Source of the DNA: Kudoa neothunni
Lineage: Eukaryota; Cnidaria
Reading direction: 5' to 3'
Assembly (NCBI GenBank): GCA_964304625.1
Contig: OZ199838.1
Location: forward strand, 11,408,001 to 11,472,000
DNA: 64,000 nucleotides
Below, in pieces: positions 12,173-23,136 of this stretch. How positions within the stretch are numbered: the stretch's first letter is position 1; the number at the start of each line of letters is the position of its first letter. A program made the position numbers and the translations under genes. The notes beneath the pieces were generated by a model. It had not been told where the DNA came from. It worked only from the letters and a program-made list of their open reading frames with translations, and did no database searches.

Positions 12173-12777
12173 CAGTCAGTGGCTAGTTATATATACACAC
12201 GTCCGATTTTCCGCACTTTTTTAAATAAACAATACAATTTGAATAATCAAATGTACAATCAATATATATTATTGTTTAAATGTTTTTATTAAAGAATTGG
12301 GATTTAAATAATATATTAAGGCGGAGAAATTTCCAAATTGCCAATCACGTGACTGACCGGTTTTACGCAATTCTTTGGGATGTTTTTGAAAAAATAGATG
12401 AATTTTATTTAATATTTGGTAAAATTAAATGAAATTAAATGAAATGTCAGTATTATTATATAAAAATCTAAACTTATAAAATACTAAACATATCCTTCAC
12501 ATCAAAACCTAATGGCATTTTACAAACAAAAATAAAATAGTTAAAATGATAGAGAACAAACCGTTTATTGTTGTCATTTACTAATTTAGTATAATCAGTT
12601 TAAGAAATTATCCGATTTTGACAAAAAAGGATCGATCGATCATGTTCGCAATGTTAGAGAAAGCTATATTTCAAATTCTTTGAACGAATTTTTTTAATGT
12701 ATGCAAATCAATTACATTTAATAATTACCCATATTATACGCGCGCGTTAAGAAATGCGCGAAACCGGCCACTGACTG
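12173..12777. mobile_element. Tc1/mariner-like inverted-repeat element (MITE)
   Basis: The left end reads TA then CAGTCAGTGGC at 12,171-12,183; the right end is GGCCACTGACTG ending at 12,777. Repeat identity is clear only in the outer dozen bases. A third, related sequence inside (about 12,350-12,375, GACTGACCGGTTTTACGC) resembles the right end in reverse and suggests an internal rearrangement. No transposase is present. The right flank is TG rather than TA, so the target duplication is not intact. Confidence 0.45.
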
Positions 12778-15700
12778 TGTATTAAGCAAGTGAATTTTCC
12801 ATTTTTAATGCATCAAAATTAGGAATAATTTTATAAAATATAAGTTAAGAAGTTATGATACTTGATTGTTGTTGGAATTTTTTAAAGTAGATGATATTAT
12901 TTATAAACTTTTATTTGTTGGATTAAACTTTTGGTGTAATTAATATTCTAGATATTGAAAAATGAACCAACGAAATAAATGATAACGGCCTCTTTGACAC
13001 ACTTTGATTAACCTTAATCGTGTTGTATAGACTGCATTCGTAGTTAGAGGAGAAAAATATTTCGTTAAATTTAAAACCGGATTATATTTAAGGTCTGACT
13101 TGAATAAAATTAGTCTGAAGGTTAACATAAAATAAGAGAGATTAAGTTATAAAAAATTGATATCTAGTAGTAATAATAATAAAGAATAAAATTAAGTATT
13201 GTATTTTGATTAAATGTTAAATCTAGTTTTAACTTTTCATCTAAAGAAATTTTCTTTTTTTAGTGATAAACATTAGAATTTTTCAAATTAAAATAATAAT
13301 AATAATAATTCATTTAATATATAAACAAGTTCAATTAAAAACTATGTTTGTTTCGTTAACATGTTTCCAAAAATACATAATATTTATATATGAAAATAAT
13401 TTTAAAAATGTTTATTGGTAATTACAAATAAAAATAGAGTATAGTGATAATGCGAAATTGTGGAAAAGAAAAGGCAATAATTTCCTGAAATGATTTAATT
13501 TTAATTTGTAAACCCTTATGAAACAGTTTAGAAAAATGATAGTGATTGATTAAATTTTTTCTGAAACAACATTGATTTATAAACAAAGTAAAGCATTGGG
13601 TTGACTTGTGGAAATCTTTTTATTTTTAAAAATTTAGACTAATGGAAAAATAATATTGTTTGGTTTGAAAATTAAGATAATTAAATTTGTTGACCAATGA
13701 AGTTACGTTGAATATTAAGGATGTAATATGTCTTGATTTATATATTCCTTTAAATGTTAAAATTATCACATATCTTCCTTATAATAGACAGATATTTATT
13801 TGAATGACACCAATAACTCGACTGTGAAATTCATGAGTCCATTCTAAGTTATATCGTTAATAACATATGTCACCCTTAATTTTCATAATAATACAATGAG
13901 ATAAATTTTATTGCCTTATATTATCACTACTAGTAAAATACCCTTAGAATTCTTAGTTTCTTCGTTTCAACGTTTTCATTTAAGTTAATTACTTTTAGCC
14001 AGTAACAAAGTAGCTAATAAAAACAGTATATTGAAATTTTTATATTATTAAATATCGTAACATCAAATAAATTCTCGATTTTATATTAAAAATAAACTTG
14101 AATAAAATAGTAATTGAGTATATTATTTATACATATCCGATTTATTTTATTTTAAAGTAATTTTACATATCTATAATACATATTAATGTCCGTTAATAGT
14201 GGAGGAATGTTCTGTAGAATCATTCAAATTTCTCGCGCATACATACACCTTAAATATTAAAAGTCTATCTACTGTTTGTTATACTCCTCTATTGACAACA
14301 GTCGTTGACTGATTGGTAACGAATAGATAATTAACATAAATTTATTTAATAATTAACGAGTCGTAATAACTTAACTCTATTATAATAATATTTCTGATTA
14401 AACCTTCAATTAATAACTTAATTACAACTTAGTTACGTTTTATTTATTGTTTTAATGCGGGACTTTCATATTATTTGAAAAGAAATCATTATACATAATC
14501 TAATAATTTAAATTTATTAATTAATTAATGCGTGTAAAAATTATTTTTATGACATGCTATTGACGCGGTAAATTTTATTATTAAACTGCATGCATGCATT
14601 ATGCATGTACAATTGAAATTTTTAGCCTAAGAAACTTTTACTCAAAAGCTATATAACAATATAATTTTTTATCATCTGGTATACTGAATTATTTTCGGCC
14701 CCTAAGAGTAAAGAGGTGGGTCAAAAATGATTAAATATAGTAAAAGCAATGACACTTGAATATTATTTACCGTGTCAATAGTCGTTTCCTTTTTGTATTG
14801 GGTTGATTTTTATGATAAGTCCAGCTCTGTTCTAGTGATTAACCTATTGAAAAAATAAGAAATTTAATGCTCTCTTAGGACTAACAAAATTCTTTATTTT
14901 TACCTCTTCTATGCTCTGCATTTATACACATATATGTCTTAAGGTAACAGTTTCATTAAAATCTTCTGTATGAAGTATGATCGAATTTTCCTGTAAACTC
15001 AGTTATTTCATCGTTAAATTCAACATCGAATATATTTATTACAGTTAAAAAACCTTTTCTATAACAACCAACTGTTGTTTAAATTGCTATATTACGCCAA
15101 GACTATATTTTTAACATCGTTCGCGAAAAATCTGGTAAAAATGTGTTAATATCGCCATCAATTAAAAAATGCGATTTTTAAAATTATTATTTTGTAGCTT
15201 AACATAAAAGAGTAAGTTATCAGTTGATTAAGAGGTTGCCAGATATTTGTTAAATTTTACGAAACATACAAGAAAAATGTAAAATTTGATTTTATCTTGG
15301 AATTAGAGCTATCGATGAATTTTGGAAAAATTTTTATTAACGATTTGTACCAACTATTTAAAAAATAAGGTATCTCATAAATATTTCACCCGCCATTCTC
15401 TCTATTTAAACTCGGAATGAATAGGTATATTTTTCATACTTATATCATGGATTCGTTTAATGACTAATGAACGGATTTTTTGCTCTTTTTTACACGTTAA
15501 TACAGATAACAATCTAAAAGATCATATTTAGGTCATAATTCTTGGTGTAATTTTGTATCCAAGTGCGAAACAAAATTTAACTTAGAAAATTTAAACACAA
15601 TATAATAATAATTCGACTTTTTTGTTTATCAAATGGAATAAATTTATCTAAATTGTACAAAAAATCAGAATATTACGGTTTAGTTATATCACTCTCTTTA

Positions 15701-17323
15701 TAATGCGAATTTTAGTAAAAGTTTTGGGTGTATACAAGATTCCCATGAAAAGTGATATTCCTAAATGAAAACGCGATTTTAATCACGAGTTCACAAAAAC
15801 CTCATAAACCGGTCCATTGTAAACTCTCTTATTTTATTTTTCATGATATTTATCAAATCATCTACAATAAATTAGCTTTTTGGCTCTTAAAGAATTTACC
15901 CAATCAAAGCTATAGACTCAAAAACATTATTTGATCGTATATTGAGTTTATTCGTATAGATTAAACTAGAATCCCTTTACATTAAGAGACTACGTAATCT
16001 TTTTGCTCTAAGTACTATACAAAGTCATAATTGAGGCTAAATTAAAATTACGAAAGGTTTAATTTAAATTATACCAACTGAATTGATAACGCTCCAATAC
16101 TTATTTTACGAATAATCACTCTACAACTAACTTAGATGATCACAAAATTAGCCTTTATATTTATTTATTCGTAAATACATGAAAGGATAATTAATTCCAC
16201 CGTTTGTGTAAGTACTTTATCATTATAGATCAAAAAAATTCTCCAGTTAAACATTATAAGTTTAAAACTTTACTTTTGAAACTCCTAAGTTTTACTTATT
16301 CCCTCCTTTGCAATAAAGACTCACATTATTAAAAACTGTAAATATATATCTATTTTATTTTATTCCATTATATAATTATATAGTATCCAAATTTAAGTTT
16401 TGTTACATTATAATTTTAAATTTTATACGTTATAAGTATCTGAAAGTTAGCTATTTTCCAATATGTTATTGCTTCAATCCCCACCTCATATATTATTTTG
16501 GTTATTTATAATTATTTTTTAAATAAAAGTTCGTAATATAAGATAAATGAGTAAAGAATATGAAGTCAATTTTATTATAATTATTAGAAAGTTAATTTAA
16601 TTAATTAAGCTCGTGTGGTAATTATGTCCAGAATATACATTCTCATATTTACCTTAGATTCAGCCCAAGTCGAATGAAGTATTGCATTCTTCCAATGAAT
16701 CTGATTGAGCGTATGTTTAACCACATTCAGTTCGCTAGGTTTAGGAGTGTATACAATATAAACATACATTTCGAACCTCTAGTTCTTTATAGTCAACTCG
16801 CTCAGTTGCAAACTTAATGCGAATGCACCGACGACAAAATCACTTCATTTTAAGTTCAAATCATTGTCAACTTGGGTGACCATCTTCATCTAATAAAATA
16901 ATTGCTCAGCGGCATAAATCACTTAATTAATTTGGATATCACCATTTTACTTAAATTAAAATAATTTGTTAATAACAAACAAACCAATTGATTAATATTA
17001 TCAATACAGATTAGTTAAAATAATAAGTTCGACATCCGCTTGCATCGGATACCTCATGATAGTCATGCAAAAGACGTATACAACAACTCTTTTAATTAAA
17101 TAATTAAATGCCTAATTTAAAAATGAAGATAAAAACTAAATGATATCCCTGGTTATTATCTTTTATTACAATAACATAAATTTTGCTAGATAATAAATTC
17201 TTTATGTTCTGAGAATCGCTAGTTAAATACAATAAAATGTTGCATACAAATTATTAAAAAGTTAAGCATGTCTCAATGTTTTACCAAAAAGATTCATCCG
17301 AACTTTTACCTTTCCGTTTCATG
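12778..17323. other. 4.5-kb gene desert
   Basis: Extremely AT-rich, with simple (AAT)n at about 13,290-13,310. The only recognisable item is one copy of a short dispersed repeat (14,704-14,788). No open frame with domain similarity on either strand. Confidence 0.5.
14704..14788 (+). repeat. Short dispersed repeat, copy A
   Basis: Matches 44,078-44,164 in the same orientation over about 85 bp, sharing GTGGG..AGAAAT/CAAAAAT, ATATAGTAAAA, GACAC.TGA.TATTATTTA and AATAGTC. A shorter related piece lies near 18,775-18,815. It is probably the fragment of an unidentified transposable element. Confidence 0.5.
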
Positions 17324-17331
17324 GTCTAATT

Positions 17332-19021
17332 CAGGGGTTCTCAGCTGGGGGTAAATTAAGCGTTATCAAAATTGGATGAGGCAATTCATGCAGAAAAAAG
17401 TTTGTGACGTATTTAAGGATTCCTAAGGAATTATGTTAGTTGGGGCCCGCGTGAACCCCAAATCCGACTAATTTGAACCTAATTTTCAATAGACAAATCT
17501 AAACCATCCGTAAATTTCGAGATTTCTCTAACAATTTTCAACACTTGGAATGACATAAAAACAATTCACCTTAAAAATTATTATCGGCTAATTTTAATTA
17601 TTTTTGTGCCTTCAGAGACAAAAATGTTTCGTTTTTAAGGAAAACTCACATGTACTGAGAGAATTTATTTTTCTCTTATAATTATAGATTTAAAGGTTTA
17701 GTATGTAATATTTAATTGAGTAAATGATGAAACTTCGCTTATCATAGAATTTCATTGCGGATTACCGAGTCTTGATCCCAAATAATTTATCTAATTTCGT
17801 ATTTACTTTTCGTTACCATAAGCTTGTCGCTAGAAGGATATGAGTAGTTCGTCCGACAAACTTTTAATTTTAATGATTTTTAAGGAGAATCAATGAAGTA
17901 GTTTAGATATTGGTATAGTGGAATTTTTTTGTTCTACCTAATTTTGTAATTATGAAAACCTCCTTCTTATATTATTAAATTTAAGGAGAAAAACTTTTTA
18001 AAACAAAGCAATACAGTGAAAATTAAAAATTACATAACAGAAATAACACAACAAACCCAGTTTTCTAATAACAAGTTAGGTACAACAAAGAAAGTATAAA
18101 TTAATGTCAAGAGTTAATTTGAACTGTGTGTTTCATATATGCCTTAAAAATTATGGTAAATTAAAAATTAGAGCCAAGACACCTTTATTTATTTATTTTA
18201 ACCCGCTTATTGTTAATTTGTTGTTAACGATTTTATACGATCATGTTGCCGCTGTTGCTATCCGCTCGGATCAATTTTATTTATGATTTCTTCTTTTTAA
18301 ATGGTTTTCATGTTGTAAATTACTTTGTTTTCAGTTAAATATGTTTAATTTTAATTTTTGGACGATTCAATTCTTTCTTAATTTTAAATAACCAATATTT
18401 GTGCATTATGAGACTCTGTTTTGAAGCCTACTAATGTTCCATAATCAATTTAATTGCCTATGCAGAACATCTTATAAATAGTTGAAAAATAGTTTAATCA
18501 TAGCCCTACCTAAGAAATTAAAGACCATAGAGATAATTTTTTTCTAGGGTCCGGACAGACCCCATCGGGACGGGAAGAATTTTTTTCACACCGTACAGGA
18601 AAGGTTAAAATGTTTAACAAATATTTATAAAACTATAAACAGCATCTTTCTTGTATGCCTTGTTCATTTCTTAGTGATGTAGCCTAATAACAATACTTAT
18701 AGATGCAATCTGCATGACAGATAATATTTAAATGTCACTAGTTTTGACGATGTTTTATTATTTGTGATCTTAAGGGGGAAGGAAGGGTCAAAAATAATTT
18801 AATGTAGAAAAATCTAAAAAAAATCTTTAGACAGCTCACGAGTTGGAGTTGTTGGTATTAGAAAATGTCATCACACAAGCGTAAATGCCTTTTAGGATTA
18901 GAATTTACTATGTAAATAACCCCTGATATAGCTAAAACAATATAAAATCTTAGATTAAATATGAATTTTGTTTCCCTACTTATTAGGAGGATAAATTTGA
19001 AAAAATTGTTGAGAACCCCTA
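17332..19021. mobile_element. Non-autonomous hAT element, 1.69 kb, perfect TSD
   Basis: The 8-bp repeat GTCTAATT is identical on both sides (17324-17331 and 19022-19029). The terminal inverted repeats are CAGGGGTTCTCA at the left and TGAGAACCCCTA at the right, 11 of 12 bases pairing. Such ends and an 8-bp duplication define a hAT element. The interior holds no transposase domain; the frame at 18,104-18,286 is not recognisable. An untouched duplication argues for a fairly young insertion. Confidence 0.8.
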
Positions 19022-19347
19022 GTCTAATTAAATATCATTTAATAAACATCTAACTTTATATCAAATAGAATCTATCTAATATCACAAATAATCAAAAAAA
19101 TAATATTATTAAAAATAATAATTCTACCCTCAACGAATTTTCTAAAATAATTTATTATTTTTTAATTCTTCAATAACAATAAAGACCAATATAAAACATA
19201 ATAAATAACAGAAAATCTTTGTTGATAGTAGATAGTTGTAGATGGACAATTTGGAAATATAACCCATCTTATTGAGTTGAATATTGTAGTGTCATTATTT
19301 CTTTATTGCCGACAATGAAAACTTTTTCATGAAAGCTTCTAGTGGTT

Positions 19348-21300
19348 CATGAGAGGAGACGAATGTTTTGTTCACTAAACAATTTAGAGAGATTAACTTT
19401 TCGAGAAAAACCTATCTCAAATATTCCACAAAAAATTGTCAAATCAAGTTGCATACAAGATTGTGGGATGTTAGGGGAACTAATTTTAAGAGGATCACGA
19501 TCAAAAGCTAAAGATTCCAAACATAGTTTTTGTAGAACAAGGTCTAAAAAATTTTAGATCAAGTCTACTACATAAGTTCAAGTACCATCATTAAAAAATA
19601 ATTTATAGTTGAAATCAAATGTCATAGAATCAATAAGTTGGTCTGTAATATTTTTGGAGGTTTCATCGAGAGGTTCAGCTAACGCGAACTTAGCATATCT
19701 ATTAGTGATCCGTGATTTACCTGGAAATTCTGAAAATGTTTTTATTGGGCGCTTATCATCAAAATATGGCAGGAAGATGAGATAGAATCCATTCGGTATT
19801 TCAGCACTTGTGTCAGATGACTAACGAAGCCGAATCACAATAAAATAATCATAAAATATTCAGGTGGATACCGAGTGGGGAAAAAGGGTCACATTTTTCC
19901 GACTGTGTGAATTTACTGCCATATATTCACACAATATTGATTTTTTGCACTTTAAACAACTCTCCCACAGATGCCAATATAAGGTGCAGCTGTTTGCAAG
20001 GATCTATGGGTGGGAAGGCGCCAACAAAAATAAATTATGGCAACCAACTACATAGTTGAATCACTTTGTCGTTTGGATATAAGTAATGAGTGGATTTATA
20101 TTGGTAGTCCAATGTGACACTATCCAAATCACAGAAACCTAACACACGCAACCCTGGTGTAATTTTAGGGAATATCTTCGTCAATTCTTGCTCTTTTATC
20201 ACTATCTATTTATCGATCCATACACCAAATGATTACTGACAACAACATTTACATCTTTGTCTACGATATTGATGTATTTGCCTATATGCTCTGGTTTGAC
20301 AGTCAGATTGTAGGTCTACAATTTTAACTTTAAATCTCAATAGAAAGTACATCTGCAAGAAACTTTGCAAATATCAATAGATTCTGTGATAATTTTGGCC
20401 TTGGTAAATTCATTTAATAGCGCAAACATATTCTGGTTTAATTTGGTTATTTTGCATCCCGTGTATCTTAATTTTTATATTTTTTGAATACATCAATTCT
20501 ATAAAAAGTAATACAGTTGAACAGCAAATTTTAGGCATTCTTTATTGTTATTGTCATCATTTATATAAACAAAAGTCGTCGAATGTTCTTGTTTGCCAAA
20601 TGCCATGGAAAATAATGTCCTACCAACTGATAGAACTAATTATTGTTAAGCACCGAAATACCTATTCCATTGATTAACATCCTCAAATTTCTTCCAATAC
20701 GAACAATAATCCTGCACATTCAATATTAATTATATTTACTGTAATTTCTACAATTAGAACCTTGTAAAAATGACTATAGTCAAATTCAGGTTGTAATGGT
20801 ATCACAAAAGTATTAATTTGGTTTTTCTGTAAGTTCTACATATATTTATTACCCCTTCTTCATGTACAAAAAAAATAATTTATCATATACATCAGACAAT
20901 ACATCCAATAACACCTATATTACAAAATTAACTTATTGTACAAAATTAATAAAAATATCTACTCGATCACTTTTTACATTATTTATTGGACTGTCATTGT
21001 TGGTTAATAGTAGAAAATATTTTTTAACATTTTCCTCACTATAGTCAAAAATAGAATAAATTTTTAAATCTCAAAATCACGCTTCTCTATCCTGATATAT
21101 ATTGCTAACGTATTGGTATAGCTCTTTGATTAGCGTAACAGTGGGTGAACTACCACTAGCTGCGCCGGAATCATTAGCATTAGATGAGTCCTCTTCGCAA
21201 CAAAAAAGAACTAGCTTAGAAGGATTTTCCTTCACGTTATGGAGATCTATGATAAAACTCTTGGAAACTAATCCTAACTTCTAAATAATAATAGAAGTTG
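19348..21300 (-). pseudogene. XRCC6: Ku70 (XRCC6) pseudogene
   Basis: Ku70 pairs with Ku80 to bind DNA ends in non-homologous end joining. Reading the minus strand, Ku70-like blocks appear in order: a vWA part with NPSKLVLFCCEED (about 21,220); KYFLLLTNNDSPI (human KRIMLFTNEDNPHG, about 21,010); LQPEFDYSHFYK (human KKPGGFDISLFYR, about 20,780); the beta-barrel DLKLKL*TYNLTVKPEH; VYGSINR; ITPGLRVLGF (human DPGLMLMGF); THYLYPND; IPNGFYLIFLPYFDDKRP (human TPPGFQLVFLPFADDKRK, about 19,790); and LQKLCLESLAFDRDPLK (human HFRNLEALALDLMEPE, about 19,515). Several stops and frame changes fall inside conserved blocks, so it is not a working gene. It does not look processed: the blocks are separated by gaps of intron size. 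No SAP domain was found. Ku80 was considered, but the DDKRP region fits Ku70 better. Confidence 0.75.
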
Positions 21301-21933
21301 TTATTTTTTCTTCAATTTTTGCATTACTTTAAATTCCAAGATGGATAAAGTTTTTTCTTCTTGACTTATAAACTTTATTAATTCATATATTATCAACATT
21401 TTTATGGATTAGCATGGACTAATCAAATGCTTACTGAACCAAAAAATAATACTGCCACATTCCTCATTGCATTTCCGTGAAAAATACTATCCATACAAAT
21501 TTTATTTGTGTACTAACAATTAAAAGTTAGATATTATGGATCAATTAAAGTTTATATTGTACTTCTAATGCCACCTTCAATGGGCTCCATATATTACTTT
21601 CATCTTGCGTCTCGAACATCGATGTGTTTAAATCTATAGCCACAACCACATCAACACATCTTGAAAAGCTGTTTTCTTGTTTTTCCAACTAGAATGGTTT
21701 ATTTATAAAAAAATTGATATGGATGTGAATGATTGTCACATTTTCGTCGTCCAAAAGCTGGTGATCCATTTCAACTGGGACAACTAGACTCGCGCACTTA
21801 TGCAGCATTAGATTTCCCCCACCTAACCTTACATAAATTATATAAAGGTTTTGCCAGTTAATTTTTTAATTTTGAGATATTTTCATTAAATTTTCTAGTG
21901 TTTTGTGTTGCGGGGCATTTTTTTCGAAGGTTA

Positions 21934-23136
21934 ATGTCTATTGTTTATTTGGACGATGAGTGTGTTTTGTTCGATTTGAAGGGATTGGTTTTTTAAAATA
22001 TATAAAAGGAACTAAATGCGAAAATCGTCATAAAAATTTCAAGTTGGTGAATACTACATCCGATGTATCCGAGCCATATTTTGGCGTTGGAAAACGTTTT
22101 GGCCCTGCAACAAAATTAAAATACACCATTGAAAAAATGTTGAAACAAATAAAAAACTCAACATCTTATTTTCCATATAAATTTGGATGAATATTCAATG
22201 GACGATCCTTCCATCAAGAAAAATACTAGACAATACAGAAATAATTTGGTAACTGTTCTTCCACCTCCTGACAACTCTTGTTACTATAAGTCTCTGATAA
22301 ATACAGAAGCTACATCAGCTTATGTGCAGCACAACAATAACTCCTATATTCTACCACCATTTTCTAGCTTTCATATTTGTGATATATTCAGATTAAATAT
22401 TAGCGTGATTGCCTCTTTTTTCTGTGCATTATAGATCATGAGATGCTTTTTGATAGGATTATTCGGAAGGGTGTTTTGATTTCATTATTGCGGATCCGCC
22501 ATGGACGAATAAGTCTGTAAAAAGATCGTCCAGCTATTATTCCTCCTGTGATGTTTTGTTACACCTCCCAACAATTCAGCTGGGAAAAATTTTAAACCAA
22601 AAGTGGGGATTTCTTTTTCTATGGGTAACCAACAATGCACACTACCAACAGTACACTTTGTGTCATCTCCTTCCGAAATGGAATCTAATCCCGTTAGGAT
22701 GCTTTGTTTACGTAAAGGTGATGTTTTTTTTGGTGGTTCTTTTCTAAAATTATGTACTAGTTGACTATGAATGGAGATCCTATCTTTGACGTTGATTCTG
22801 TTCACAGGCAACCGTATGAATATTGCATTGTTTGTGTTCCTAATGTGTGGAGTGAGAATTTACGTCACAATCGGCACAGAAAAAGCTGCCTTGATCTCCC
22901 TATTATGAAATTTATTTTTATGATCCAACCCTGTTTCCACTCATTCAAACCACCTCTTCAAAACTATCTTCAAATGTAAATTTCTTTTGTATTAATTATT
23001 GATTTATATTATAATTTTTTGTTTTAGATGGTGTCCTGGAAATTGTGGGCCTATAATGGAACTCTTTTCACGATACCCCTCTCCTAACACTTTATCTTTT
23101 GGAAATGAGATAATTAATTTGTTTGAAAATTTATAA
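21934..23136 (+). CDS. METTL4: METTL4-like MT-A70 N6-adenine methyltransferase, frame disrupted
   Basis: METTL4 methylates N6 of adenosine, best known for m6Am in U2 snRNA. Exons: 21934-22404, 22457-22717, 22761-22975 and 23028-23136, with introns of 52, 43 and 52 bp. The start MSIVYLDDECVLFDLKG resembles human MSVVHQLSAGWLLDHLSF. Motifs: YILPPFSSFHICDI (human YLLPPKSSFLLSDI); catalytic DPPW (22493-22504) in ADPPWTNKSVKRS; FLFLWVTNN; HRQPYEYCIVC; HSFKPPLQNYL (human HSHKPPLAEVL); and ELFSRYPSPNTLSFGNEII at the end. About 350 codons, shorter than the human 472. Two frame changes interrupt exon 1: one at a T run near 21,990-21,997 and one at TTTGGATG near 22,184-22,190. Either is a single-base change. 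The rest, including all splice sites, is clean, so sequence error and recent decay are both possible. Confidence 0.85.

Noticed and set aside
13290-13310. (AAT)n and other AT-rich simple repeats as satellite or array
   Set aside because: Short and irregular; ordinary for this base composition. No CRISPR-like regular spacing anywhere.
19348-21300. Ku80 (XRCC5) as identity of the pseudogene
   Set aside because: The GFC and YGS blocks fit Ku80 loosely, but PNGFYLIFLPYFDDKRP and the LTNNDSP block match Ku70 specifically.
22485-22811. 108-codon minus-strand frame
   Set aside because: Shadow of the METTL4 catalytic exons on the plus strand.
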